This document shows positions 32,163-43,743 of a DNA stretch of 64,000 bases, piece by piece; position 1 is the first letter of the stretch; every line of letters begins with the position of its first letter. The notes below the pieces were generated by a model. That model was not told where the DNA came from. It did not search any database and saw only the letters and a list, made by a program, of their open reading frames with translations. The stretch lies in the NCBI RefSeq assembly GCF_000001735.4, contig NC_003070.9, positions 30,303,971 to 30,367,970 of the forward strand, given 5' to 3'. The DNA comes from Arabidopsis thaliana. Taxonomy: Eukaryota; Streptophyta; Magnoliopsida; Brassicales; Brassicaceae. The position numbers and the translations under genes are program-made.

Positions 32163-33377
32163 ATGGCTCGCTTCGTCAGATGTCTGAGAAGAACACTCTT
32201 TTCTAATTCGTCTCCTTCTATTGCTCACCGGAGCCCTAGGATTGGTTTGCCCACGAATCTAAATCCTAAAATTTTAATCAGCCGCAGATGTCTGAGCTCC
32301 GGGAGTTACGTCTCAGAAATGCAGAAATCAGCTTTCCAGGGCAACATTTTGCGACTGATCCGTAATGAGATTGAGTACGAACTCGATCACTCGCCTCCTC
32401 TTCAGGTTCTCTATGAATCTCTTTTTTTTTGGTTCTATATTCTTTAAGCCTTCTAGGAATCTGGTTTTGGAATAGTGTTATTGATCAATTGATTGTTTTG
32501 GCATGAGAATCATATAAATGTTGATCTGTATAGTGTAACTTAGGTTGATACAATTTGTAAACTATTGGATGAAGAAAATGTTCACATCTCTGCAATGGCC
32601 TCTCTGTTTTGGGATTTGCAAGTTTTTTTTTTTTTTGGCAAGTTGCAGTGACCTCTTATAAACCCATACGTTAGCTAGTGACAACTTTCTAGTTCGTCTA
32701 CAATGCATTTCCATGAACTTTTGCTTCCATTTCCGACATTTCTCCCACTGGCTACATTGAATAATACTTTGAGCACTTTTGCTTGTACAAATTTGCAGCC
32801 TCCTAACAGTTTTGGTCCATTCACTGTGGATGAACGGCCTGGAGAGCAGTGGATTAGCTTGAAAAGGAATTTTGGGGATAAAGAAGACATCAAAATTGAA
32901 GCAACTATGTTTGATAGATCAGTTCCCACGTCAAAATCTACCAAAACTGAACCTGAATATATTCTTCACATCACTTTCATTGTCAACATCTCCAAGGCTG
33001 GTGCTACTGAAGCTTTAGAGATCATGTGTTCTGCTTGGCCAGATACCATAGAGATATCGAAGCTCTGCATTCGTAGAGGCATCAACACTTCACCCTCTTC
33101 CTATGGTGGACCAGAGTTTGAGTATGGCCACTGATTCTTTTCTTCAACATTAAAAATTTGAGATACAAGAATGAAATAACTCAACTTATTGGCTTTGGCA
33201 TTTGGTTATTACAGGGAATTAGATGATCAGCTTCAAGACGCACTCTATCAATTTTTAGAGGAAAGAGGTATAAGCGACGAGCTTGCTGTTTTCTTGCATC
33301 GGTATATGAAGAACAAAGGTAAAGCTGAGTACGTTAGATGGATGGAGAGCGTTAAATCCTATGTTGAGCAAAAATAG
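32163..33377 (+). CDS. Mitochondrial glycoprotein / MAM33 (p32) family protein (At1g80720-like)
   Basis: Three exons (32163-32405, 32799-33121, 33215-33377) give 242 residues. The N-terminus MARFVRCLRRTLFSNSS with RRCLSS is a typical mitochondrial presequence. The mature domain matches the MAM33/p32 acidic doughnut-trimer family: FTVDERPGEQWISLKR, ILHITFIVNISK, and the C-terminal helices LDDQLQDALYQFLEERGISD and YMKNKGKAEYVRWMESVKSY. Family members act in mitochondrial matrix ribosome biogenesis and RNA processing; the exact role of this paralogue is unknown. Introns are in phases 0 and 2. Confidence 0.9.
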
Positions 33378-35522
33378 GCATCAGCCTGCAGCAAAAGTCT
33401 TCGATCTTCTACTGTTTGGTTCCATGGAATGCTCAGTGGCCGTTGTGTATGTGAGTATGACTCTCTTTGATTTGGATATGCTTCAAGAAATTCATTTGCA
33501 ACAAATTTTGTTTGCTGGGTTCTTAGCTAGCAGATTGTGTAAAAACTATTCCAGATGCATAATTGTGAGCATGGGTACTCATTTGAATACTCACATCATT
33601 TCAGCAATACACGTCACATATTTCTGGTGTCTCTTGTTTGCTCTGTTTCTTACCAGCAATGAAGATTGAAAGTGTCTTAGTTAAGTTTGTAAAATGATGG
33701 CTTCTCGGGTAACTTTTGTTTCCCCCTTAGGAACTTGTTATCTAACACTTTTGACTCTAACTTGTGACTTCCAAATCAATTCTAGTGTTCCTTAACAGAG
33801 TAGCAACTTTTAAATTTTAATTCCATAAGTGTGGTGGTAACTGTAGATTTACAGTGAAACACCACAAGTTAAAAGGGACAAGCCAGCTGAATCCGCGTAA
33901 TTAGTGAAGACATTTCACTAATCTCAGTTCTCTGGATTAGATTTCGAATATGATTAGAAGTGAAGTTTGGATTTTTTGTTCATTTGATTCTGTTGTTTGG
34001 TAGAATAATCAATAAGGTTATTTCATGATGTAAAAATCTAATAGGCTTTTCCGTGTATCTGTATAATGAAAACGTCATTATCTAATAGAATTTTGGATAT
34101 GTTTCTACTGTGAAATGTGATTTTTGTATGTTCATAAAAATCTTAACCGATGTGACGTATTTGGATCATGTGGGGGATTAGTGAGGTAATTATGGTGCAT
34201 AACAACATGATTTCCGCGTCGTTAACATCTTGATTTGTGGAAAAATATTGATTGTTAACTGCAATGATTATCATTATATTAACTTTAGTGTAAACATCAA
34301 CTTGATACGGACCTACTCAAAGCAAAATTCACAGAATCTTTGGGTTATAATTCATTAAATCCAATAATAATACTAATTAATTTTCACTAATATAGATACC
34401 ACTCCCCCTCCCCCCCCCCCCACCCCACATGGCCAAATATCATTACAAAAATTAGAAATCGTGAAGTGTGTGAAGTAACAAATGTAATTATTATAAATAG
34501 ATATGCACTAATGCAGATGTTTTTCTGAGTTCTTCTACTCGACTAAATTGAACAACGCTAAAGTTTGTCGAAATATAAATTCAAACAACGCAAAATTAGT
34601 AAATTTTATTTATGAAATGATAAAAGCGACATGACAAGATTAGATTAAAAAAGGACCATCAAAATTTAACTTTAATAGTCACATGGCAATAAAAACAACA
34701 ACCTCTGACGAACAACTCTTTGCTTGTAGATTAATGTCTGTTTCTTTTAACTACATGTAGGACCTCCTCACCTCGATAATCACATTGTATCCACTCTGTA
34801 TATTTTTTTCCCTTAGAAAATGTTAAACCTTGCTTATGGTGCTTTATTTTGTCATTTTATAATGTATAAATCTTCCACTATACTATAAATGGCTTTTTTT
34901 TTTGGTAAACGAATATATATGAATGACTTTTTATTTTGTCAAAAGAAGGAAGAAAAAAAACAAAACTCTACATGATTGATTTACACCGAAGAAATATATT
35001 GATATTGATTGACTAAAGTCAGCTCACGTCTAATAATTCGGTGACAATCTAGTGGGCAATAATACGTATAACGTAGGACATGTTTTGCTTCTCTTAACGA
35101 CTATATCCCACAATAATTTGTACTTGCATCTTTTTGGATATTTTCATCTTATTATTACGTCGAACTAATTTCAATTGACCTTTAATATATGATATTCATC
35201 TTATTGTTATGTTATAGTTATACATGTGATGTCCACATTTGTAATTATAATAACTACACCAGTCTAAAGCTATATGTACCGTACGTGGACGACCTAACCT
35301 TTTCTCCATATAGTCCATTTTAATAGTTGTTAGTATTGTACTACATGGACTTAAAAACAGACCTAAAATATTGAATTACATCAACAAGGTATCAATGAAA
35401 TATATAAAAAGTACAACTTGATCATTAGTGAAACTCTAACACACCCTGCCGTCAATCATTATATCAAACAAAGATGAGAATAAAAAAAGTTATAATGAAG
35501 ACTAAAAAGAAGATGGCAGAGC
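33378..35522. other. AT-rich intergenic region with a C-tract
   Basis: About 2.1 kb. The first 300 bp is the 3' UTR of the MAM33-like gene. The rest is AT-rich with no gene seen. A striking cytosine tract lies at 34404-34428. No transposon ends were recognised. Confidence 0.5.
34404..34428. repeat. Cytosine-rich tract (possible G-quadruplex / i-motif)
   Basis: Runs of 5, 12 and 4 cytosines separated by single T and A, then ACAT. The minus strand therefore carries enough guanines for a four-stranded structure. Isolated in otherwise AT-rich DNA. Confidence 0.8.
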
Positions 35523-36209
35523 TCATAGCTTAAGAGTCAAGTCAATTTTCTTAAACTGATTATGATCTTCTTGGTTGCTCTTGAAATGTCCAATTCTCTC
35601 CAACTTAGCAGCAACCATGTTACTGTTATTATTTCCGGCGACTTCAAGGTGAAATTTCTCCGGCAACATCTTTCCTATGGTCGGTTTCTGGTGAATGCTC
35701 TGTTTGAAAACATGACTTAAACTCGTCGTTTGTCTTCCTAAGAAGCTGGGCTTATGGATCGTTGAATGAGCTTGAATCCCTAACGTTGACCTGTTATTCA
35801 CCGAGCCATGTAATGGTAACGATGCCATGCTTGCGAATCTGCTGACTGAACCGTGGCCAAACGCAAACGCTGAAGAAGGCAAGGAGGAGAGAGTCATCTT
35901 GTAATACTGTCCACGTTTGGCTAAGGTGCGCTCACGTTTATGAGCGTTTTGGTGACCGCCTAGCGCTTGTGAACTATAGAACTTTCTTTGACAATAATTA
36001 CACGAGAACACTCTCGGATCTGCCAATTGTTCTTGCTGGTGCTGATGATGAGAAGTCGATGATGAGCTGGTTTTGAAAGAATCGATGAGATTGAGCTCTG
36101 ATGAGGTCGCGGTTCCACGTGACAAAAGGGTCAACCCCAACTCAAGATCTTGATGACCTTGTTTCTTGATTTTTAACATTTCTTGATCTCCTTTGATGGA
36201 CGGTTCCAT
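35523..36209 (-). CDS. ZFP1: Single C2H2 zinc-finger transcription factor ZFP1
   Basis: Intronless, 228 residues. One plant-type C2H2 finger at residues 68-90 ([20 protein letters not shown], then NAH) carries the invariant QALGGH that reads DNA in this family. Two EAR-like repression motifs are visible: LELGLTL at residues 22-28 and the extreme C-terminal DLTLKL. This architecture marks a transcriptional repressor recruiting TOPLESS-type co-repressors. A TATA box (ATAAATAG, minus strand, 36323-36330) lies about 115 bp upstream of the ATG. The gene stands alone between two large AT-rich spacers, as is common for developmentally regulated factors. Confidence 0.92.
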   Translation of the reverse strand: MEPSIKGDQEMLKIKKQGHQDLELGLTLLSRGTATSSELNLIDSFKTSSSSTSHHQHQQEQLADPRVFSCNYCQRKFYSSQALGGHQNAHKRERTLAKRGQYYKMTLSSLPSSAFAFGHGSVSRFASMASLPLHGSVNNRSTLGIQAHSTIHKPSFLGRQTTSLSHVFKQSIHQKPTIGKMLPEKFHLEVAGNNNSNMVAAKLERIGHFKSNQEDHNQFKKIDLTLKL

Positions 36210-38423
36210 GTATATTCTGTGTAATATATATTATAGCGTAGAGAGAATATATAAAGAGAATGAAAGTAAAAGAATTGATAAAGATGTGAACTGATGTGGT
36301 CGTGGGAAGTGAAGTGTGAGTTCTATTTATGGAATTGGACGGACATGTGACCTTTTTTCAAATTGAATGATGTTTAAAGAAAAAAGGACACTTTTGATGT
36401 GTGCAATCTGACCTAGAGCTATAGAGCCCACACATGTAACTGTATAGTAGTGGACACTTGAAGTTAATGTCGTAGTTATATGAATTATTGATTTATCTGG
36501 GAACACATATAATGAGTGTTCATGATATCATGTTATACTATTGTAAATTTGTAATGAATGCTATAAGTAGCTCTATCTTAATCAAATGAGTTTGTCTTTG
36601 TTGTCACCTCGTCGTTTTTCTTTGTTATAATCATATTATCCTTTTTCATTATACAAACGATTTTTGGGGATTACAAATATTTATCCGTATGTACGTATGG
36701 ATCCTTTATTTAGGGTTTAGGTGAGACGTTTGATTCAAAACCCTATATGAAGAAGCTGTCTTTATTTGTTTAAGTGTTAGGTGAGTTAGCAATTTGGACA
36801 AGGATTATGAAGCCAATCAAATCTCCCCGACAATCACTTTCGTTCCGATTTTTATAATCCATTTTTTCCCATTTTCGGTTGAATGTCCAGAACTTCAAAG
36901 CCATACACACCCATCTCACATAAAAATTCATTTTTTATGATTATATATTCATTCTTGGTAGCTTACCAAATCATATATGCACCATTGATATAATGAATTC
37001 CTTTTGTATCAGTTGTGTTTTTTGTGGTTCTATCCAAAAAGTTGTATTTATAGAAACAGAATGGTATGATCGTTTCATAGAAAAGTAAAGTATGACCTCA
37101 TCAGATGCATTTGAAATTTTTATATACTGTATGTAGTTGATAAATGAAATGTTATATAATTTCTTGGTGGCTCGATGATTGAAATTACGATTAGCTTGTT
37201 AGTGCTAATAACAGCAGCACATCATTGCGATCTGATCGCAAGACAATAATATTACGATGTAGTGCATACCGGTTCAATTTTGAATACATCCAACTGTGAT
37301 CTTATCACCAAACATATGATTCCACAAAATTTATTATTGATTTATTTTGAATGAAGACCATCTGCTGAAAAAGTTAAAAACACATCCACCTTTACTTTCA
37401 AAAGTACATTTTTTGCTTTCATCGTAGCTAGTGACTTATGAGGTGATGCATTTTGTTTTTATTTTGCTTTGTCTAATCAATTTCGACGACAATATATCTC
37501 CTCCTAGATTACCTTGTCGGTCCTACCTCCACAACAAAAGTTTATGGACCACCCTCTCATTCTTCAATATCAAAAAAATATGAATGTCCATGAATAATAG
37601 AACGTCTAAAGCTACATTCTTAATAATCATCCATATTTGATTTGATCAATCATAAAATTCTTCGGTTTACACAATTTGCATGTAATTTAACAACGGGATG
37701 TGTCTACAAGTAATTAAAAATGATAAAACACACAAGAAAGAATTGACACTTTTTATTTAGAAAAAAAACGAGTATGCATGCTTTTATTTCGTTGTTTGGT
37801 TATCTATTTAACTATAACAAAGTCGCTAACTGCTACACTAGATAACTCGGAAACATTGAGAGAAATGGAAACGTGGGTTTGTTCCAAAGAGATAGGGAAC
37901 ATAACTTCAATAATTATCTTGCAACTCATCAACCTACTACCTCTTGCGAAAATTAAGAAAAAGAAGAATGACTTTTAGTCCCGAGAATCATGTACTACAC
38001 TAATACCTCATCAACGTCGAACACGGCATAACTTTCTATGGGCCCTTATATTAGGCCCATTAAGATCAATAGAATGAGGTAAAAATCGAAATAACCCAAA
38101 ATAACGAGGAGCTAAAGGTAATTAGAGATGCGCTCGGAGTTGAGATTCTCCCGCTCACTCCAAAAGATATCCAAAACTTGGAAATTAATTTTATTTCCTC
38201 TTTAATTTCTCCATAATTCGAAAAATTGATTTTATTTCCTAAAGTTTTCTCATTAATTGTTTGTTACACTCCACAACGCTTTTTTTATTTTCTCCATAAT
38301 TTGGAATTGATTTTATTTCCTAAAATTTAACATTAATATATTTGCTCCACTAGTCACGACTAGTACATATAGACCTCGTCTCTGCAACGCTTCATCTTTT
38401 ACTTGCTCGTCTTCTCTGCGAAA
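36210..38423. promoter_or_regulatory. Divergent intergenic region between ZFP1 and CMT1
   Basis: 2.2 kb. The ZFP1 TATA box is at 36323-36330. 36400-38000 is AT-rich spacer without a recognised gene. On the CMT1 side, 38040-38061 holds GGGCCC and GGCCCA elements. 38185-38338 holds diverged direct repeats, and 38349-38364 is a perfect short inverted repeat (ACTAGTC, two bases, GACTAGT). Confidence 0.55.
38185..38338. repeat. Diverged direct repeats in the CMT1 promoter
   Basis: A block containing TTTCTCCATAATT, then TTGATTTTATTTCCTAAA, occurs at 38206-38258 and again at 38289-38338, about 83 bp apart. A partial third copy (TTAATTTTATTTCCT) begins near 38185. Confidence 0.7.
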
Positions 38424-41400
38424 ATGGCAGCGAGAAACAAACAAAAGAAACGCGCTGAGCCAGAGTCAGATCTGTGCTTCGCTGGCAAACCAATGTCTGT
38501 TGTGGAGTCGACGATTCGATGGCCTCATCGCTACCAATCCAAGAAAACAAAGCTCCAAGCTCCGACCAAAAAACCTGCAAATAAGGGGTATAACTTTACG
38601 GGGTTTGTCTCTTTTATGATTTTGTTGCTTAGCTTCTGTTTGCTGATTTTGTTTTACAGTGGCAAAAAAGAAGATGAAGAGATAATAAAGCAAGCTAAAT
38701 GCCACTTTGACAAAGCTTTGGTTGATGGAGTTCTCATCAACCTAAACGACGATGTCTATGTCACGGTATCGTTTTTGTCAATCTGTGTTTACATTTTATG
38801 TTGCTACGCTTTCTGTTTTGTTGAGATGTTACGTGGTACACTTTCCATGGTTACTGTCAATCATCGTTGAAACTTTTCTTGTTTCCATGGTTAATGTCAA
38901 TCATTGTTATGGTACACATATTGATCCTTACGTCATTACCATGTTGTGTTGTTATGTTGGTAAACGGTGTGTTATTATTACCATGCAGGGTCTACCAGGG
39001 AAGCTGAAATTCATTGCAAAAGTTATCGAGCTCTTTGAAGCTGATGATGGGGTGCCGTATTGTCGCTTTCGATGGTACTATCGGCCTGAAGATACTGTGA
39101 GTTGTCATTGCGTTTGACTATTATTTGATTCCCTAATTACATACTAATTTATGTATCTCATTTGTCTCCTATAGTTAATCGAAAGATTTTCCCACCTTGT
39201 GCAACCAAAGAGAGTGTTTCTCTCAAATGATGAGAATGACAATCCTCTCACCTGCATCTGGTCAAAAGTCAACATCGCTAAAGTCCCATTACCTAAGGTA
39301 TAATAACACTATATGATTTCAATTGGCACAGTCTATGAACCGTTTGGTGTTTTGCTTCTTATGAATGTTTACACTAATTACAACAGATTACCTCCAGAAT
39401 CGAGCAAAGGGTTATTCCTCCTTGTGATTACTACTACGATATGAAGTACGAAGTTCCTTATCTCAACTTTACAAGTGCAGATGATGGTAATTGAGTTTTT
39501 ATTCCTTAGGGTTTCGGTTTTAATTAGCTTCCTTTTAACTGTTTTGTCCATGTTGTAGCACCATCCTAGACTTATTACTGTTCTATTGTATGAGTATTAT
39601 CTTATATGAGCTGGTCGTTTCAAGTGCAAATGAGTGTACTTGAATTTTATTAGCTTCCTACTAATTGTAATGTCCATTTTAGTTGGTTTCTAGCACCATC
39701 CTAGACTTATTACTGTTTTTGACTTGAGTACTATCATATCATAGTTGGTCATTTCTAACAAATCCTTAACACAAGCTCTGTTTTTTTGCAATTTTATCAT
39801 TCATATCCTTATTGATTTTCTTCCTAGTATTTTAGAGAGAATCAGAACTAATGATTTTTTGTTTTGCCAACAGGTAGTGATGCCTCATCAAGTCTTTCAA
39901 GTGACTCTGCCTTGAATTGCTTTGAAAATCTCCACAAGGATGAAAAATTCTTATTGGATCTATACAGTGGGTGCGGAGCGATGTCCACAGGTTTCTGCAT
40001 GGGAGCTTCCATATCAGGAGTAAAATTGATTACGGTAAATCTTATTATGAATTTTGTTATGAATACTCACTTACCATTTTGCTGTATTTGAGCAAGAGTC
40101 TTTCTGATTTTGCAGAAATGGTCTGTGGATATAAATAAGTTTGCTTGTGATAGTCTTAAACTTAATCATCCTGAAACAGAGGTAAGTCTTTATTGGTGAT
40201 TTTTGTAAAGTTTGTTAGGAGCAAAGATACGATCTCCACTCATGTAATTAATTTATTTTGAACATTGTGCAGGTGAGAAACGAAGCCGCAGAAGATTTTC
40301 TAGCTCTTCTCAAAGAATGGAAAAGGCTCTGTGAGAAGTTTTCTCTCGTTTCAAGCACCGAACCAGTGGAATCAATTTCTGAGTTAGAAGATGAAGAAGT
40401 TGAAGAAAATGATGACATAGATGAGGCAAGTACTGGTGCTGAACTCGAACCTGGAGAGTTTGAAGTAGAAAAGTTCCTTGGCATCATGTTTGGAGATCCT
40501 CAAGGCACAGGGGAAAAGACACTTCAACTTATGGTATTGTTTCCTGAACTATAAATCCGAATTCTCAATTAGTTACAAACAAATTTCATCCTTTTTAAGA
40601 GATAATTCAAACATTTTTATCTTTTATTTCATCTCAGGTAAGGTGGAAGGGATACAATTCTAGTTATGACACATGGGAACCTTACTCTGGCTTAGGGTAA
40701 CTTTTCTATATTAACCTAGTTTTGTATTGATAATTTCTTTGATAATTACTTTATATTTCTCCAGCAACTGCAAGGAGAAGCTGAAGGAGTACGTGATAGA
40801 TGGGTTTAAGTCTCATCTCTTACCACTTCCGGTAAGATAATATCTTTGCTTTATATGATCTTTTTAATATAAAGCTATTTACAATCTTAACTAAATGTTT
40901 GATGATTTTTCAGGGTACTGTCTACACAGTGTGCGGTGGGCCCCCTTGCCAAGGGATCAGTGGGTATAACCGGTATAGAAACAATGAAGCACCGCTTGAA
41001 GATCAGAAGAACCAGCAACTTTTGGTGTTTTTAGACATCATTGACTTCCTCAAGCCAAACTATGTGCTGATGGAAAATGTTGTAGACCTTCTTAGGTTTT
41101 CAAAGGGTTTCCTGGCACGTCATGCTGTAGCTAGCTTTGTTGCGATGAATTACCAGACGCGGTTGGGCATGATGGCTGCTGGATCTTATGGGCTCCCTCA
41201 GCTTAGAAACAGGGTTTTTTTATGGGCTGCACAACCATCAGAGGTAAATATATGTTACAGAATATTTACCACTAATATATTGTCTTTTGAGGAACATGAT
41301 CTTTATTGCTCTCTCTTGATTTGTTTGACAGAAACTTCCCCCTTATCCCCTCCCAACACATGAAGTTGCTAAAAAGTTCAACACACCTAAAGAATTCAAA

Positions 41401-42861
41401 GCAAGTGTGGACAGTTGTACATTTAAATTTAATAGACTCTTATAAGTTATAACTGCATTGCTTATTCATCTGTTATAAATGTAGGATTTACAAGTTGGAC
41501 GTATTCAAATGGAGTTCCTTAAATTGGACAACGCTCTTACGCTGGCTGATGCTATTAGTGATCTGCCACCGGTGTGTATCTAAACTTCAGAACTGCCATT
41601 GATGATTATGTTACAATATATCTGTCTGATCACTGCTCTCTTAGTGCTGCAGGTGACAAATTATGTGGCAAATGATGTAATGGATTATAATGATGCTGCT
41701 CCTAAGACAGAGTTTGAGAACTTTATTAGCCTCAAAAGATCTGGTGAGCATTTTAAACTCGTAAATTTGGTAGGTACCACTAATCCAATACTAACGTATC
41801 TTTCTTGTTTCAGAGACACTTTTACCCGCATTTGGTGGAGATCCGACACGCAGGTTGTTTGATCACCAACCCCTCGTATTAGGAGATGATGACTTGGAAA
41901 GAGTTTCCTACATACCAAAACAGAAGGTGCGACATTTTTAAAGTACTTGCTTCAAGCATTCAATGTATAATCATTTCTTGTTCATGTCATTGTATTCTTA
42001 TTGTTACAGGGGGCAAACTATCGCGACATGCCTGGTGTTTTAGTTCACAACAACAAAGCGGAAATTAATCCTAGGTTTCGAGCAAAGTTGAAATCTGGAA
42101 AAAATGTGGTATAAAATAAACCACTCGCAACCTTATCATTTTTCTGCTCTAGTTTCTTTTTGCACCTTCTATATGACATGTCTTTTGGTTTTCACAGGTC
42201 CCTGCTTATGCAATTTCATTCATAAAAGGAAAATCAAAAAAGTGAGTTTCTCCAACTAATATGCTTCTTGTGGATCCTCTTTCCATAACGTAAGAATGTT
42301 AAATTCATTAAAAGTAACACATCTGTTATCTGAATTTCAGGCCGTTTGGTAGACTTTGGGGTGATGAAATCGTTAACACTGTTGTGACAAGGGCTGAACC
42401 TCACAACCAGGTAAGCCCTTTTGCTTTCATTTCCCATGTGTCTGGGTACGTTCCACTTAGAATTCTCTAGTGGCTGGTTTATTAAAACTGGTTGATGCAG
42501 TGTGTAATCCATCCAATGCAAAACCGTGTGTTGTCTGTTCGTGAGAATGCGAGATTACAGGGGTTCCCTGATTGTTACAAGCTCTGTGGAACAATTAAGG
42601 AAAAGTAAGTCCTTGGTTCTTGCTGCTTTTCTATCTATGTATATGATTGTTTTTAAACTGGAGATCCTAATGTATGTAAAAACTGGGTTTGAATCTAAAT
42701 TTTGTAGGTACATCCAGGTTGGGAATGCTGTGGCAGTTCCTGTAGGGGTTGCATTAGGATATGCCTTTGGTATGGCGAGTCAAGGACTGACGGATGATGA
42801 ACCAGTAATCAAGCTGCCATTCAAGTATCCCGAATGCATGCAGGCAAAGGATCAAATCTGA
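38424..42861 (+). CDS. CMT1: Chromomethylase 1, full-length open frame
   Basis: Plant-specific DNA (cytosine-5) methyltransferase with a chromodomain; relatives CMT2 and CMT3 methylate CHH and CHG on H3K9me2 chromatin. Twenty exons join in phase to 791 residues, from 38424-38587 through 42708-42861. The order is: basic N-terminus, BAH domain (about residues 90-225: [29 protein letters not shown]), motif I ([19 protein letters not shown]), then the inserted chromodomain (KVRWKGY-like [18 protein letters not shown]), motif IV with catalytic C417 in [11 protein letters not shown], motif VI (LMENVVDLL), QLRNRVFLW, motif IX ([11 protein letters not shown]) and motif X ([11 protein letters not shown]). 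Intron 12 uses a GC donor at 41401. No retroelement, stop or frameshift interrupts it here, although several Arabidopsis accessions are reported to carry broken alleles. No missing catalytic residue was seen. Confidence 0.93.
39524..39757. repeat. Tandem duplication inside CMT1 intron 5
   Basis: About 100 bp starting TTAGCTTCC at 39524 is repeated, diverged, from about 39650. The best-conserved core, AGCACCATCCTAGACTTATT, occurs at 39557 and 39692. A smaller duplicate (TTCCATGGTTA, then TGTCAATCAT) occurs in intron 2 at about 38842 and 38882. Confidence 0.75.
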
Positions 42862-43743
42862 TTGACAGTCTCCATCAAGTCGTCATGATGAAACTATCTT
42901 TAGGAATCATACTTCATTTTCTAGACTTTCTTTTAATTTTTTGGGTTAGCAAGAGCTATATGCTCAAACAATGGCGGCTTAAACTGTCTAGCTCTTTCTT
43001 GTTGGTTTATCTTTGACTTTATAATCATTTGGAACCATTTTATTTCTTATGATTTTTAATCTCAAGATTTCAAATTCTATTGCGTAGACTTCAATCCTAC
43101 GTGATGCCATCCAACAAGAATTAAGACCAAGCAAAAGACAGACAAAACCTGTTATTGAGCATCCGAGGTGCTAGGTACGTCCGTGATCTCTCGACGAACA
43201 TTGGTTCGATTTTGCGTAATTCAGTTGCCACCGACCGACCGAAACTCTGGTCAATGATCACCACTTACCAGCTTTTATTAGTGTTATTCATTCATTCGCA
43301 AAAGCTAAGTAAATTCGAAGGCAGTTAGGCCCACAAGCCCATATAATGGTGAAAGATTTGGTTCACCCAAATAATGTCCCCACTCCTTCGGTTGGGCTTT
43401 TACGTTATAATATTCGGCCCAAATTTGATATCTCATAACAGAGCAAATTTTTCACATAGAAGAAGCAGAGAAACCAATTGATCTACTTTTTTTTTTTTTT
43501 TGTTTCTTCCTCTTCATCAGGCTTGTTCTTCGATTCCCTCACTTAAAGAAGGGTTTCGAATTTGCTCGAAAGATTGAAAGGAAAAAAAGAAAGAGGTGAA
43601 CCATTCTCAACATAAATTTGTTGTTTAGGAGATGTAAGAATGATAATTTCTTGGATCTAATCGCGTTCAGAAAGTGAGAAAGTTTTAGGATTCATAAATA
43701 TCTTTGTGTTCTTCTCCACCCTAATAAACACATTGATACAGAG
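42862..43743. promoter_or_regulatory. Spacer between CMT1 and the TFIIIC-like gene
   Basis: 880 bp. The CMT1 3' UTR is followed by a promoter region with AGGCCCA-type and GGCCCA elements at about 43328-43422 and a T-run at 43487-43501 in the probable leader. No other gene is seen. Confidence 0.5.

Noticed and set aside
33361-33669. 102-codon frame after the MAM33-like gene
   Set aside because: It overlaps the end of the last exon out of frame and runs through 3' UTR; no motif.
38424-42861. Retroelement insertion or frameshift in CMT1, as described for other alleles
   Set aside because: No LTR-like ends, target-site duplication or broken frame was found when all exon junctions were joined by hand.
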